Source of the DNA: Streptomyces ruber
GTDB lineage: Bacteria; Actinomycetota; Actinomycetes; Streptomycetales; Streptomycetaceae
Direction of reading: 5' to 3'
Length of the DNA: 64,000 nucleotides
Assembly (NCBI RefSeq): GCF_014648075.1
Contig: NZ_BMQK01000014.1
Span: 124,001-188,000, forward strand
Position numbers and translations under genes: made by a program. The notes beneath the pieces are model-generated. The model was not told where the DNA came from and searched no databases. It saw only the letters and a program-made list of their open reading frames with translations. This document shows, piece after piece, positions 49,717 to 58,511 of the stretch. Each line of letters opens with the position of its first letter. The stretch's first letter is position 1.

Positions 49717-51348
49717 TCAGCGTTCGGGCCGGGGGACCACGGCGGGCTGGAGGTCCTCGGTGCACTGCGGCGCGTTGAACTCGTCCCCGAACACCGGGTT
49801 GGCGATCGAGCACGTCTGGCCCTGGATCTGCTTGACGTGGTTGCCGGGCCCGGAGACGGAGGCGGTGAGGAGACGGTCGAGGTTCTCGCCGTCGGCGGTG
49901 CCGCAGCCGGTGAAGGCCGGGACGGTCACCTCGCCGGTCAGCGTGCCGCCGGACAGGAGCAGGTAACCGGTGGCCGGCAGGCCGAGTTCCTGCTCGCCCC
50001 GGCCGTACAGCACCAGGTGGTCACCGGGGTGGGCCGCGGGATCGGGCTCGGGAGAGGTGAGGGGCGACGTGGTCCTGCATCCGGGTGCCACGGCCAGGGG
50101 AGTGCCGTTGACCTCCAGGGCGGTCACCCGGAGGAGCAGCGGGGCGCGGACATAGGTGTCCGTCGTCGTCCGGAGGTCGGTCAGGCGCATCCTGATGCGG
50201 GCGTCGATCGTGACAGGACCCGTCTGCTCCAGCACCATGGTGGCCTTCACGGGGACGAAGTCGAAGGTCAAAAAGGTGCTCTCGAAGGGGGGCGTCCTCC
50301 TGCGTCCCTCGTGGTGGAGGTCGGCCCGGGACGCGGTGTCGAAGACGAGGTGGTCCGGGTCGGGCGGGCCGTCCACGGGGTTCCCCTGCTCGATCAGCAT
50401 GCAGAACGCAGGCTGGAGCGAGGCGCCCTTCAGCTTGTTCACGTTGGTGTGACCGGTGACGTAGGCGTTCAGCGACGACGGAGTGGACGGGTGCTCGTCG
50501 TCGTAGCGGCACGGTGGTGCGTCGCGGTCCGCGGCGGCCGTGCCGCCGGGCGGGTCCCCTTCCCCCCGCGGCGCCCGGTCGCCCTGGTGCTCCGCCGGGC
50601 CCTCCGGCTCCTGCGGCCCGTCCTGCGACCCGTCCCGCGGACCGTCCGGCGGCCCGGCGGACGGGGCGGGGGAACCGGGCGAGGCGTCCGGCGAGGACGG
50701 TGCGCCGCCCGGCGCCGGCGTTCCCGGCCCGACCGGCACGGTGACCAGCGGCTGGAGGGCCGGGGGGTCTCCGTCGGGGGCACAGTCCACGGTGAGCGGG
50801 CCGGGGCCGGCGGGAGTGCCGTCCGCGGTGCCGAGCGCCAGGTCGACGGCGAGCGCCCCGGCCGAGAACGTCAGGTCGCCGTCGCCCCGGCCGGTCACCG
50901 AGGGGACGTCCCCCATGGTCGTCAGCGTCAGCGGACCGGACTCCGGCAGGGCGACCGGCTCCGCCGTGCCGCGCCAGGTCGCCTCCGCGGCGGCCTCGTT
51001 CCGGGTGACGCCGACCGTGAGCCGGGTGGCGGCCCGCGCGGTGGTGGCACCGGCCGCGGTGAGGTCGGCGACCGCCTCGGCCGGCAGCACCACGGTGGTG
51101 GTGACGTCGGTGGGCGTGAAGGCCTCGCCCGCCGCCGCCCGGTCGGGGAACGTCGCCGAGACCCGTACCGCCGCGGGCCGCTGCCCCGACGGGAACGTGC
51201 AGGTGTAGGGGAGTTCGGCGGCCACCTCCTGGGTGCCGGCGGCGGAGGCCGCGGCCGGCGCCATGGCGGCGAGCACGACGAACGCGGCGATCGCCGCGCC
51301 TCTGGCGCGGACACGGGGCGGCCGCGGCGCGGCTCGTCGGTCTCTCAT
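49717..51348 (-). CDS. Exported DUF6801-type protein
   Basis: This 543-residue exported protein has a signal peptide (about 1-37, ending ASAAGTQEV). An N-terminal beta domain begins AAELPYTCTFPSGQRPAAVRVSATFP, as in DUF6801-type proteins. A disordered Pro/Gly/Asp/Ser linker (about 200-280) follows, then a C-terminal domain with PSSLNAYVTGHTNVNKLKGASL and several cysteines. No enzyme motif is visible. The linker suggests an elongated or surface-spanning protein. It lies between two other exported-protein genes on the same strand, 74 bp from the next. Confidence 0.7.
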   Translation of the reverse strand: MRDRRAAPRPPRVRARGAAIAAFVVLAAMAPAAASAAGTQEVAAELPYTCTFPSGQRPAAVRVSATFPDRAAAGEAFTPTDVTTTVVLPAEAVADLTAAGATTARAATRLTVGVTRNEAAAEATWRGTAEPVALPESGPLTLTTMGDVPSVTGRGDGDLTFSAGALAVDLALGTADGTPAGPGPLTVDCAPDGDPPALQPLVTVPVGPGTPAPGGAPSSPDASPGSPAPSAGPPDGPRDGSQDGPQEPEGPAEHQGDRAPRGEGDPPGGTAAADRDAPPCRYDDEHPSTPSSLNAYVTGHTNVNKLKGASLQPAFCMLIEQGNPVDGPPDPDHLVFDTASRADLHHEGRRRTPPFESTFLTFDFVPVKATMVLEQTGPVTIDARIRMRLTDLRTTTDTYVRAPLLLRVTALEVNGTPLAVAPGCRTTSPLTSPEPDPAAHPGDHLVLYGRGEQELGLPATGYLLLSGGTLTGEVTVPAFTGCGTADGENLDRLLTASVSGPGNHVKQIQGQTCSIANPVFGDEFNAPQCTEDLQPAVVPRPER

Positions 51349-51456
51349 ACGGCTCCGCTCCGGACGTCGGGGGACCGGCGCCGACGGGGCGCGGCGCCGG
51401 TGGCGGCGTCCGCCCGGCCGGTGCCGGTGGCCGGGCGGACGCGGGCGGGCGGCGCC

Positions 51457-52098
51457 TTACGGGTTGGAGCCGACGATCGTGGGGACGGTGCTCGTGCCCG
51501 CCACCTTGACGGCGTAGTTGCCCCGGAAGGTGGGCCTGGTGGCGGTCGTGACCACCGTGCCGCAGTTGACCGGGGCGGGACTGGAGCTGACGGCCAGGTC
51601 ACCGGCGACACTGTTGACCGCCAGTACGCCGGTCGCGTTGGTGTAGGTGGCCGATGCCTTGCCCGTCACCGTGAACCGGCAGGCGCCGGCGGTCACGTCG
51701 GCCTTGACATTGCCGACGTATCCCCTGGTGACGCCGGTCGAGGCGGTGTAGTCCTGCGCGACGACCGTCCACGGGGTGACCGACACGGTGGTGACGTTGC
51801 CGAGCACACTGGTACACGGCGAGGCACTCGTGCCGAAGGTCATGGTGTTGATGTGGGCGACCGTCGCGGGGTTGCCGGTGGCGCTCTGCATGGTGCCCGA
51901 CGCGCCCGAGGTGGTGCAGGTCATCGGGATGGTGGCGGTGAGCACGATGTTGCTGGCGTTCGTGGCGGTGAAGGAGGCCGGTGACGGGGTGACGGTCCAC
52001 ACCGTGGAGGGCACCGCGGAGGCGGGGCCGACGGTGAGCCCGAACGCGGCCGCGGCCGCACCCGCGACGACACCGATCCTTCTCGTGGTTCTCTGCAT
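51457..52098 (-). CDS. Small exported beta-rich protein
   Basis: This 213-residue protein has a signal peptide (RRIGVVAGAAAAAFGLTVGPASA, about 6-28). The mature chain is very Thr/Val/Ala/Ser-rich and looks all-beta: VWTVTPSPASFTATNASNIVLTATIPMTC and later TTATRPTFRGNYAVKVAGTST. Four cysteines could make two disulfides. No known family recognised. First gene of the leftward exported trio, with its promoter in the 418-bp gap facing the mce operon. Confidence 0.65.
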   Translation of the reverse strand: MQRTTRRIGVVAGAAAAAFGLTVGPASAVPSTVWTVTPSPASFTATNASNIVLTATIPMTCTTSGASGTMQSATGNPATVAHINTMTFGTSASPCTSVLGNVTTVSVTPWTVVAQDYTASTGVTRGYVGNVKADVTAGACRFTVTGKASATYTNATGVLAVNSVAGDLAVSSSPAPVNCGTVVTTATRPTFRGNYAVKVAGTSTVPTIVGSNP

Positions 52099-52426
52099 GA
52101 CTCCGGGACCTTCCTTCAGGGTGGGCCGGCGAAGACTTCGCGGCGGCCAGGAAATGCCGAGCCGGGCCATGACGTTACTTGCGGGAAACTTAGGCGAACA
52201 ACGCCGCCGTCCATGATTCTTTGAAAAGCGACGGCAACTGTTTCCGGGGTGAGCGGTCCGCGCATTCCCTTAGTCACCCGCTGCTAATGTCGACCTTTCC
52301 GGCCGGTGCGGCGGCATGCTCACCGGATGACAGATCCGGGGACGCGCATTGTCTGCGCGGTGACAAGGTGCCGATGGCCCGGGGCGGCCTCCCGGGAAAC
52401 TCGGGATTACGGTATTGCCCGCCCAG

Positions 52427-52442
52427 GTTACTCAGTCGTAAC
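52427..52442. promoter_or_regulatory. Inverted repeat in the mce/secreted-protein divergent gap
   Basis: GTTAC-TCAGTC-GTAAC lies 75 bp before the mkl start in an otherwise empty 418-bp divergent region whose right part is less GC-rich than the genes. It is a candidate operator for the mce operon; the regulator is not identified. Confidence 0.4.
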
Positions 52443-52516
52443 GTGCCGGAGTGGCGCGGCGGAAAAGGCGGCCACGTGCCGGAAAGGCAAGGCGATCCGC
52501 GTCCGCTGGAGGTGAT

Positions 52517-53536
52517 ATGGGAATCGAAGTGGTGGTCGAGGGCCTGACCAAGTCCTTCGGTGAGCAGCGCATCTGGCAGGACGTGACACTCACCCTTCCC
52601 GCCGGAGAGGTGAGCGTCATGCTCGGCCCGTCCGGCACCGGGAAGACCGTGTTCCTGAAGTCGCTCATAGGGCTGCTGAAACCCGAGGAGGGCCGTGTCC
52701 TCATCGACGGGGTGGACATGGTGAACAGCCCCGAACGGGACATCTACGAGACCCGGAAGCTCTTCGGGCTCATGTTCCAGGACGGCGCCCTCTTCGGGTC
52801 CATGTCCCTCTACGACAACATCGCCTTCCCCCTGCGCGAGCACACCCGCAAGAAGGAGTCCGAGATCCGCCGCATCGTCATGGAGCGGATCGAGGTCGTC
52901 GGCCTCCTGGGCGCCGAGGGCAAGCTGCCGGGGGAGATCAGCGGCGGTATGCGCAAGCGGGCCGGCCTGGCCCGGGCCCTGGTGCTCGACCCGCAGATCA
53001 TCCTCTGCGACGAACCGGACTCCGGGCTCGACCCCGTCCGCACCGCCTACCTCTCCCAGTTGCTGATCGACCTCAACGCGCGAATCGACGCGACGATGCT
53101 GATCGTCACCCACAACCTCGACATCGCCGCCACCGTGCCCGACAACATGGGGATGCTGTTCCGCCGCGAACTCGTCACCTTCGGCCCGCGCGAGGTGCTG
53201 CTCACCAGTGAGGAACCGGTCGTGGCCCAGTTCCTCGGCGGCCGGCGCGAGGGTCCGATCGGGATGTCGGAGGAGAAGGACGCGGCGACCCTGGCCGCCG
53301 AGGCCGCCGCTCCCCGGTCGGCCACGGAGCGGGGGCCCCGGGAGATCGTCCCGCAACTGGAGCCCTCGCCCGGTCTCCCGGAGCGCCGCGCCGTCACCCG
53401 GCGCCGTCAGCGTGTCATGAACATGATCGACCAGGTGCCGCCCGCCGCGCGCTCCGCCATCCTCCGGACGTACGCGACGAGCGACTCGGCGCCCACCCTG
53501 CCGCTGCCGGGAACAGCGGGAAGCGGCACATGGTGA
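52517..53536 (+). CDS. mkl: Mce transporter ATPase (Mkl/MceG-like)
   Basis: This 339-residue ABC ATPase has Walker A GPSGTGKT (about 36-43), the MlaF/Mkl-type Q-loop MFQDGALFGSM, signature ISGGMRKR and Walker B ILCDEPDSGLDP. A C-terminal extension of about 90 residues (from GREGPIGMSEEKD) is typical of actinobacterial Mkl/MceG, which power Mce lipid importers. GGAGGTG precedes the ATG closely. The gene heads the mce operon and overlaps yrbEA. Confidence 0.92.
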   Translation: MGIEVVVEGLTKSFGEQRIWQDVTLTLPAGEVSVMLGPSGTGKTVFLKSLIGLLKPEEGRVLIDGVDMVNSPERDIYETRKLFGLMFQDGALFGSMSLYDNIAFPLREHTRKKESEIRRIVMERIEVVGLLGAEGKLPGEISGGMRKRAGLARALVLDPQIILCDEPDSGLDPVRTAYLSQLLIDLNARIDATMLIVTHNLDIAATVPDNMGMLFRRELVTFGPREVLLTSEEPVVAQFLGGRREGPIGMSEEKDAATLAAEAAAPRSATERGPREIVPQLEPSPGLPERRAVTRRRQRVMNMIDQVPPAARSAILRTYATSDSAPTLPLPGTAGSGTW

Positions 53537-54294
53537 CCGGCGTGCTCCGCCGGACCGGCCGGCTCTTCGCACTCGCCGCCGAGGTCGGCCGCGCGGCCTT
53601 CCGGAGACCCTTCCAGTTCCGCGAGTTCGTCGAGCAGTTCTGGTTCGTCGCCAGTGTCACGATCCTGCCCGCCGCCCTCGTATCGATCCCCTTCGGCGCC
53701 GTCATCGCCCTCCAGGTCGGCTCGCTGACCCGGCAGCTCGGCGCCCAGTCGTTCACCGGAGGCGCCAGCGTCCTCGCCGTCGTGCAACAGGCGAGCCCGC
53801 TCATCGTCGCCCTGCTGATCGCCGGCGCCGGCGGCTCCGCCATCTGCGCCGACCTCGGCTCCCGCAAGATCCGCGAGGAGCTCGACGCGATGGAGGTCAT
53901 GGGCGTCTCGCCCGTGCAGCGCCTCGTCGTCCCCCGGGTCCTGGCCACCATGGGCGTGGCCGTCCTGCTCAACGGCCTGGTCTCCGTGGTCGGCACCCTC
54001 GGCGGCTACTTCTTCAACGTCGTGCTGCAGAACGGCACCCCCGGCGCCTACCTGTCCAGCTTCTCCGCCCTCGCCCAGCTCCCCGACCTCTACGTCGGCG
54101 AACTCAAGGCACTGGTCTTCGGGTTCATCGCCGGCATCGTCGCCGCCCACCGCGGCCTCGACCCGCGCGGCGGCCCCAAGGGAGTCGGCGACGCCGTCAA
54201 CCAGTCCGTCGTCATCACCTTCCTCCTGCTCTTCTTCGTCAACATGGTGATGACGGCCGGCTACCTCCAGATCGTCCCGCCGAAGGGAGGCTGA
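53530..54294 (+). CDS. yrbEA: YrbE/MlaE-family permease A of the Mce transporter
   Basis: This 254-residue MlaE-type permease has about five to six helices. Conserved segments are FREFVEQFWFVASVTILPAALVSIPFGAVIALQVG, ICADLGSRKIREELDAMEVMGVSPVQRLVVPRVLA (the EQ-loop that couples to the ATPase) and RGGPKGVGDAVNQSVV. It would pair with YrbEB to form the membrane channel. It overlaps the mkl stop; the start is either ATG 53530 or the adjacent GTG 53533. Confidence 0.92.
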   Translation: MVTGVLRRTGRLFALAAEVGRAAFRRPFQFREFVEQFWFVASVTILPAALVSIPFGAVIALQVGSLTRQLGAQSFTGGASVLAVVQQASPLIVALLIAGAGGSAICADLGSRKIREELDAMEVMGVSPVQRLVVPRVLATMGVAVLLNGLVSVVGTLGGYFFNVVLQNGTPGAYLSSFSALAQLPDLYVGELKALVFGFIAGIVAAHRGLDPRGGPKGVGDAVNQSVVITFLLLFFVNMVMTAGYLQIVPPKGG

Positions 54295-54300
54295 CGCCCG

Positions 54301-55107
54301 ATGGCCTCCCCGCTCGCCTGGCTCGACCGCTCCGGCGACCAACTCCTCTTCTACGTCCGGGCCCTGCTGTGGATCCCGCGCACCCTGCGCCGCTACCTCA
54401 AGGAGGTGCAGCGGCTGCTCGCCGAGGTCGCCTTCGGCTCCGGCGGACTCGGCGTCATCGGCGGCACCGTCGGCGTGATGATCGCGATGACGCTCTTCAC
54501 CGGGACCGTCGTCGGTCTCCAGGGCTACGCGGCCCTCGACCAGATCGGCACCGCCGCGTTCACCGGGTTCGTCTCCGCGTACTTCAACACTCGTGAGATA
54601 GCCCCGCTCGTCGCCGGGCTCGCCCTCTCCGCGACCGTCGGCGCCGGCTTCACCGCCCAGCTCGGCGCCATGCGCATCAACGAGGAGGTCGACGCGCTGG
54701 AGGGCATGGGCATCCGCTCCATGCCGTACCTGGTCACCACGCGCATCATCGCCGGGGTCGTCGCGATCGTCCCGCTGTACGCGATCGGGCTGCTCTCCTC
54801 CTACCTGGCCTCCCGTTACGTCACCGTCCTGTTCAACGGCCAGTCCCGGGGCACCTACGACCACTACTTCAACCTCTTCCTCTCGCCCACGGACGTCCTG
54901 CTCTCCGTGCTGAAGGTGCTGGTCTTCAGCGTGATGGTGATCCTGGCCCACTGCTACCACGGCTACCGCGCCACGGGCGGCCCCGCCGGGGTCGGCGTCG
55001 CCGTCGGCCGGTCCGTGCGCAACGCCATCGTGCTGATCACCGTCACCGACTTCTTCCTGTCGCTCGCCCTGTGGGGCGCGACCACGACCGTGAAGGTGGC
55101 GGGGTGA
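54301..55107 (+). CDS. yrbEB: YrbE/MlaE-family permease B of the Mce transporter
   Basis: This 268-residue MlaE-type permease is paralogous to the preceding gene. It carries GGTVGVMIAMTLFTGTVVGLQGYAALDQIG, LGAMRINEEVDALEGMGIRSMPYLVTTRIIAG and a membrane-rich C-terminus. Two different YrbE subunits per operon are normal in actinobacterial mce systems. AAGGGAGG lies upstream of the ATG. It is followed one base later by mceA. Confidence 0.92.
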   Translation: MASPLAWLDRSGDQLLFYVRALLWIPRTLRRYLKEVQRLLAEVAFGSGGLGVIGGTVGVMIAMTLFTGTVVGLQGYAALDQIGTAAFTGFVSAYFNTREIAPLVAGLALSATVGAGFTAQLGAMRINEEVDALEGMGIRSMPYLVTTRIIAGVVAIVPLYAIGLLSSYLASRYVTVLFNGQSRGTYDHYFNLFLSPTDVLLSVLKVLVFSVMVILAHCYHGYRATGGPAGVGVAVGRSVRNAIVLITVTDFFLSLALWGATTTVKVAG

Positions 55108-55108
55108 G

Positions 55109-56365
55109 ATGAGACGCTCACGAGCGGCCGAGACGCTGCGCCGCCGGTCCGCCGGAGTGGCGTTCCTGCTGGTGCCCGCCCTCCTGGTGTGGCTGTCCGT
55201 CGCCGTCTACGACAAGCGGTTCACCGACTCCGACCCGGTCGTCGTGGAGACCGGCAGCGTCGGCAACGAGATGCACCTGGGCGCCGAGGTCAAACTGCGC
55301 GGCGTCGTCGTCGGCGAGGTCCGTGCCGTCGACGCCACCGGCGACGGCGCCCGGCTCACCCTCGCCATGAAGCCCGGCGCCCTGGCCGGCGTACCCGCCG
55401 ACGTCCGCGCGCAGATGCTGCCCACCACGCTCTTCGGTGAACGGTACGTCGCCCTCGTACCTCCCGAGGACGCCTCCCCCCGGCCGCTGGCCGCCGGCGC
55501 GGTCATCCCCCAGGACCGCTCCGCGAACGCCGTCGAGTTGCAGCAGGTCCTCGACGACCTCCTGCCGATGCTCACCGCCGTCCAGCCGCAGAAGCTCTCC
55601 GCGACCCTGTCCGCCGTGTCGCGGGCGCTGGAGGGGCGCGGCGACCGGCTCGGCGACACCCTGGCCCGGCTCGACGCGCACCTGCGGGAGTTCAACCCCC
55701 ACCTGCCCGCCCTCAACCGCGACCTGAAGGAGCTGGTGAAGGTCGGCCACCTCTACGCGGACACCGCCCCCGACATCATCACGGCGCTCACCGACCTCAC
55801 CACCACCAGCGGCACCCTCGCCGAGCAGGAGGCCGAACTCGCCGCGACCCTGGGGTCCACCACCGGGACGGCCGAGGACCTGACCGCCTTCCTCCGGCAG
55901 CACAAGGACAACATCATCCGGCTGAGCGCGAGCGGCCGCCCCACTCTGGAACTGCTCGCCGAGTACTCCTCGTCCTTCCCCTGCACCCTGCGCACCCTCG
56001 CCGCGTTCGTGCCCGCCATGGACGAGGCGCTCGGCAAGGGCACCGGCCGGCCCGGCATCCACGTCGACGTCACCACCGTCCCCTCGCGCGGCGCCTACGT
56101 CCCCGGCCGCGACACCCCGGCGTACGACTCCGGCGGCGGCCCGCGCTGCTACCCCGTGCCCTACCTCGGCACGTCCGCCGCCCCCGCCGTACGGGCGTCC
56201 GCCGCGGCCGGCCAGGACCTCGGGCCCGCCAACTCGCCGCAGGAGAACGCCCTCGTCAACGAACTGCTCGCGCCCGCCGCGGGGAAGCGGCCCGGCGACC
56301 TGCCCGACTGGAGCAGCCTGCTGGCCGGCCCCGTGTACCGCGGCACGGAGGTGACCCTCGGATGA
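55109..56365 (+). CDS. mceA: Mce-family protein A
   Basis: This 418-residue protein has one N-terminal membrane anchor (about 16-32), then the MCE domain (about 40-120: VVVETGSVGNEMHLGAEVKLRGVVVGEVRAV, LPTTLFGERYVALV), a long helical region, and a C-terminal Pro/Gly segment ending near PRCYPVPYLG. Six such proteins (A-F) form a tube that carries lipids or sterols across the envelope to the YrbE channel. Starts one base after yrbEB. Confidence 0.9.
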   Translation: MRRSRAAETLRRRSAGVAFLLVPALLVWLSVAVYDKRFTDSDPVVVETGSVGNEMHLGAEVKLRGVVVGEVRAVDATGDGARLTLAMKPGALAGVPADVRAQMLPTTLFGERYVALVPPEDASPRPLAAGAVIPQDRSANAVELQQVLDDLLPMLTAVQPQKLSATLSAVSRALEGRGDRLGDTLARLDAHLREFNPHLPALNRDLKELVKVGHLYADTAPDIITALTDLTTTSGTLAEQEAELAATLGSTTGTAEDLTAFLRQHKDNIIRLSASGRPTLELLAEYSSSFPCTLRTLAAFVPAMDEALGKGTGRPGIHVDVTTVPSRGAYVPGRDTPAYDSGGGPRCYPVPYLGTSAAPAVRASAAAGQDLGPANSPQENALVNELLAPAAGKRPGDLPDWSSLLAGPVYRGTEVTLG

Positions 56366-57465
56366 CCGCTCCGGGCCCCGCCCACACCCCTGACACCGCC
56401 GGCGTCCCCGACGGACCCGGCACCGCTCACACCAGGCGCCGCCCGCTGACCGGACCGCTGCTCAAGTCCCTGGTCTTCGTCCTGGTCACCGCCCTCGCCA
56501 CGGCCGTGCTCGGGCTCAGCGTCGCCGACACCGGCGTGGGCTCCGCGACCCGCACGTACAAGGCCCTGTTCACCGACGTCACCGGGCTCACCGACGGGGA
56601 CGGCGTGCGGATCTCCGGGGTGAAGGTCGGCGAGGTGACCGACATCCGCGTCGTGGAGCGGCGCACCGCCCAGGTCACGTTCACCGTCCGGGAGGACCGC
56701 CGGCTGCCCCGGTCGGCCACCGCCGCCGTGAAGTACCTCGACATGGTCGGGCGGCGCTACGTCGCCCTCGGCCGCGGCAGCGGCGAGCCCGACGGCGCCC
56801 TCGCGGCCGGCGCCACCATCCCGCTGAGCCGCACCACGCCCGCGCTCGACCTGACCCTGCTGTTCAACGGCTTCAAACCGCTGTTCGAAGGGCTGTCCCC
56901 GAAGGACGTCAACGAACTCGCCGGGTCGATCGTGCAGGTTCTCCAGGGCGAGGGCGCAACCGTCGACAGCCTGCTGAGGCACGTCGGCTCGCTGAGCGAG
57001 ACGGTCGCCGCCAAGGACGAGGTGATCGGCCAGGTCGTCGACAACCTCACCACCGTCCTCACCACCCTCAACGACCGCGAGGACCACTTCGACGACCTGG
57101 TCGTCACCCTCCAGGAACTCGTCACGGGCTTCGACGACGACCGCGAGCCCCTGGGCGAGGCCGTCGAGGCCATGGGCGACCTGACCACCGCCACCGCCGG
57201 CCTCCTGGAGGACGGGCGCGCACCCCTGAAGCGGGACATCCGCGAACTGGGCCGGCTCTCGGAGGGCCTCGGCGCCCACATCCCGCGGATCGAGGACTTC
57301 CTCGACCGGACCCCCGCAAAGATGACCGCCCTGGCCCGTCTGTCCTCCTACGGGTCGTGGTTCAACCTCTACCTCTGCGAGGCGCGCGTGAGCGGAGTGA
57401 CCACCTCCGACGGCTCGAAGCCGCCGACCGGCATCGCGGTCACCGAACCGAGGTGCCGGGGATGA
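56362..57465 (+). CDS. mceB: Mce-family protein B
   Basis: This 367-residue MCE protein has a membrane anchor near residues 32-52 and the MCE domain TYKALFTDVTGLTDGDGVRISGVKVGEVTDIRVVERRTAQV...AAVKYLDMVGRRYVALGRG. A long coiled helical stretch (about 165-320) makes the needle part. The end SSYGSWFNLYLCEARVSG is the Mce closing motif. ATGA overlap with mceA. Confidence 0.9.
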   Translation: MTAPGPAHTPDTAGVPDGPGTAHTRRRPLTGPLLKSLVFVLVTALATAVLGLSVADTGVGSATRTYKALFTDVTGLTDGDGVRISGVKVGEVTDIRVVERRTAQVTFTVREDRRLPRSATAAVKYLDMVGRRYVALGRGSGEPDGALAAGATIPLSRTTPALDLTLLFNGFKPLFEGLSPKDVNELAGSIVQVLQGEGATVDSLLRHVGSLSETVAAKDEVIGQVVDNLTTVLTTLNDREDHFDDLVVTLQELVTGFDDDREPLGEAVEAMGDLTTATAGLLEDGRAPLKRDIRELGRLSEGLGAHIPRIEDFLDRTPAKMTALARLSSYGSWFNLYLCEARVSGVTTSDGSKPPTGIAVTEPRCRG

Positions 57466-58511
57466 GAATGCTCAAGCCGGTGAAGCCGGCCGGGGAGCGC
57501 GGTCCGGTCGGCGTCGCGCTCGTCGGACTGCTCGCCCTGACCCTGCTCACCGTCCTCGCCCTGAACGCCGGGCGGATGCCTCTCGTCGGCGGCGGTACGT
57601 CCTACAGCGCCGACTTCTCCGAGGCGGCCGGCCTCGACGAGGGCGACGAGGTGCGTGTCGCCGGCGTCAAGGTCGGCGAGGTCACCTCGGTCACGCTCGA
57701 CGGGGCCAAGGTGAGGGTCGCCTTCGAGGCCGGGGACGCCTGGATCGGGGACCGGACGACCGCCGCCATCGCCATCAGGACACTCCTCGGCGACAAGTAC
57801 CTGGCGCTGGACCCGCTGGGCTCCGGCCGCCAGGACCCCGGCAGCCGCATCCCGCTGGCGCGGACCACCTCCCCGTACGACGTGACACAGGCCTTCCAGG
57901 ATCTCAGCGGCACCGTCGACGCCCTCGACACGCAGGCGCTCGCGGAGAGCTTCGAGACCGTCTCCGACACCTTCGAGAACGCGCCGCCCCATGTGCGCGA
58001 CGCCGCGGCCGGCCTGTCCGCGCTGTCGAGGTCGGTCTCCTCGCGCGACGCGGAGCTGACCGAACTGCTGCGGGACAGCGCCCGGTTCACCACGACCCTG
58101 GCGGACAGGAAGTCCAGCTTCGAGACCCTCATCGAGGACGGCGGCTCCCTGCTCGGCGAACTCCGGGACCGCCGCGACGCCATCCGCGCCCTGCTCCAGG
58201 GAAGCAGGGCGCTCGGCACCGAACTCGGCGGACTCGTCGAGGACAACGAGCGGCAGCTCGGCCCCACCCTCGAGGCCCTCGGCCGCGTCACCGGTGTCCT
58301 GGAGGACAACAGCACCCGGCTGGAGGAGACGCTCGCGCTGGTCGGCCCCTACTACCGCCTCGTCGGCAACACCCTGGGCAACGGCCGCTGGTTCGACAGC
58401 TACCTGTGCGGCGTCGTACCCCGTGACTACCTGCCCGCCCGGTCCCGGCCCGAGACCGGATGCCTGCCGCCGAAGCAGCCGACCGCCGACCAGGGGAGTG
58501 CGCGACGATGA
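57462..58511 (+). CDS. mceC: Mce-family protein C
   Basis: This 349-residue MCE protein has its anchor at about 14-33 and an MCE domain with YSADFSEAAGLDEGDEVRVAGVKVGEVTSVTLDGAKVRVAF and IAIRTLLGDKYLALDPLG. It closes with GNGRWFDSYLCGVVP, the Mce C-terminal motif. Helical middle region as in its siblings. ATGA overlaps on both sides couple its translation to mceB and mceD. Confidence 0.9.
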   Translation: MRMLKPVKPAGERGPVGVALVGLLALTLLTVLALNAGRMPLVGGGTSYSADFSEAAGLDEGDEVRVAGVKVGEVTSVTLDGAKVRVAFEAGDAWIGDRTTAAIAIRTLLGDKYLALDPLGSGRQDPGSRIPLARTTSPYDVTQAFQDLSGTVDALDTQALAESFETVSDTFENAPPHVRDAAAGLSALSRSVSSRDAELTELLRDSARFTTTLADRKSSFETLIEDGGSLLGELRDRRDAIRALLQGSRALGTELGGLVEDNERQLGPTLEALGRVTGVLEDNSTRLEETLALVGPYYRLVGNTLGNGRWFDSYLCGVVPRDYLPARSRPETGCLPPKQPTADQGSARR

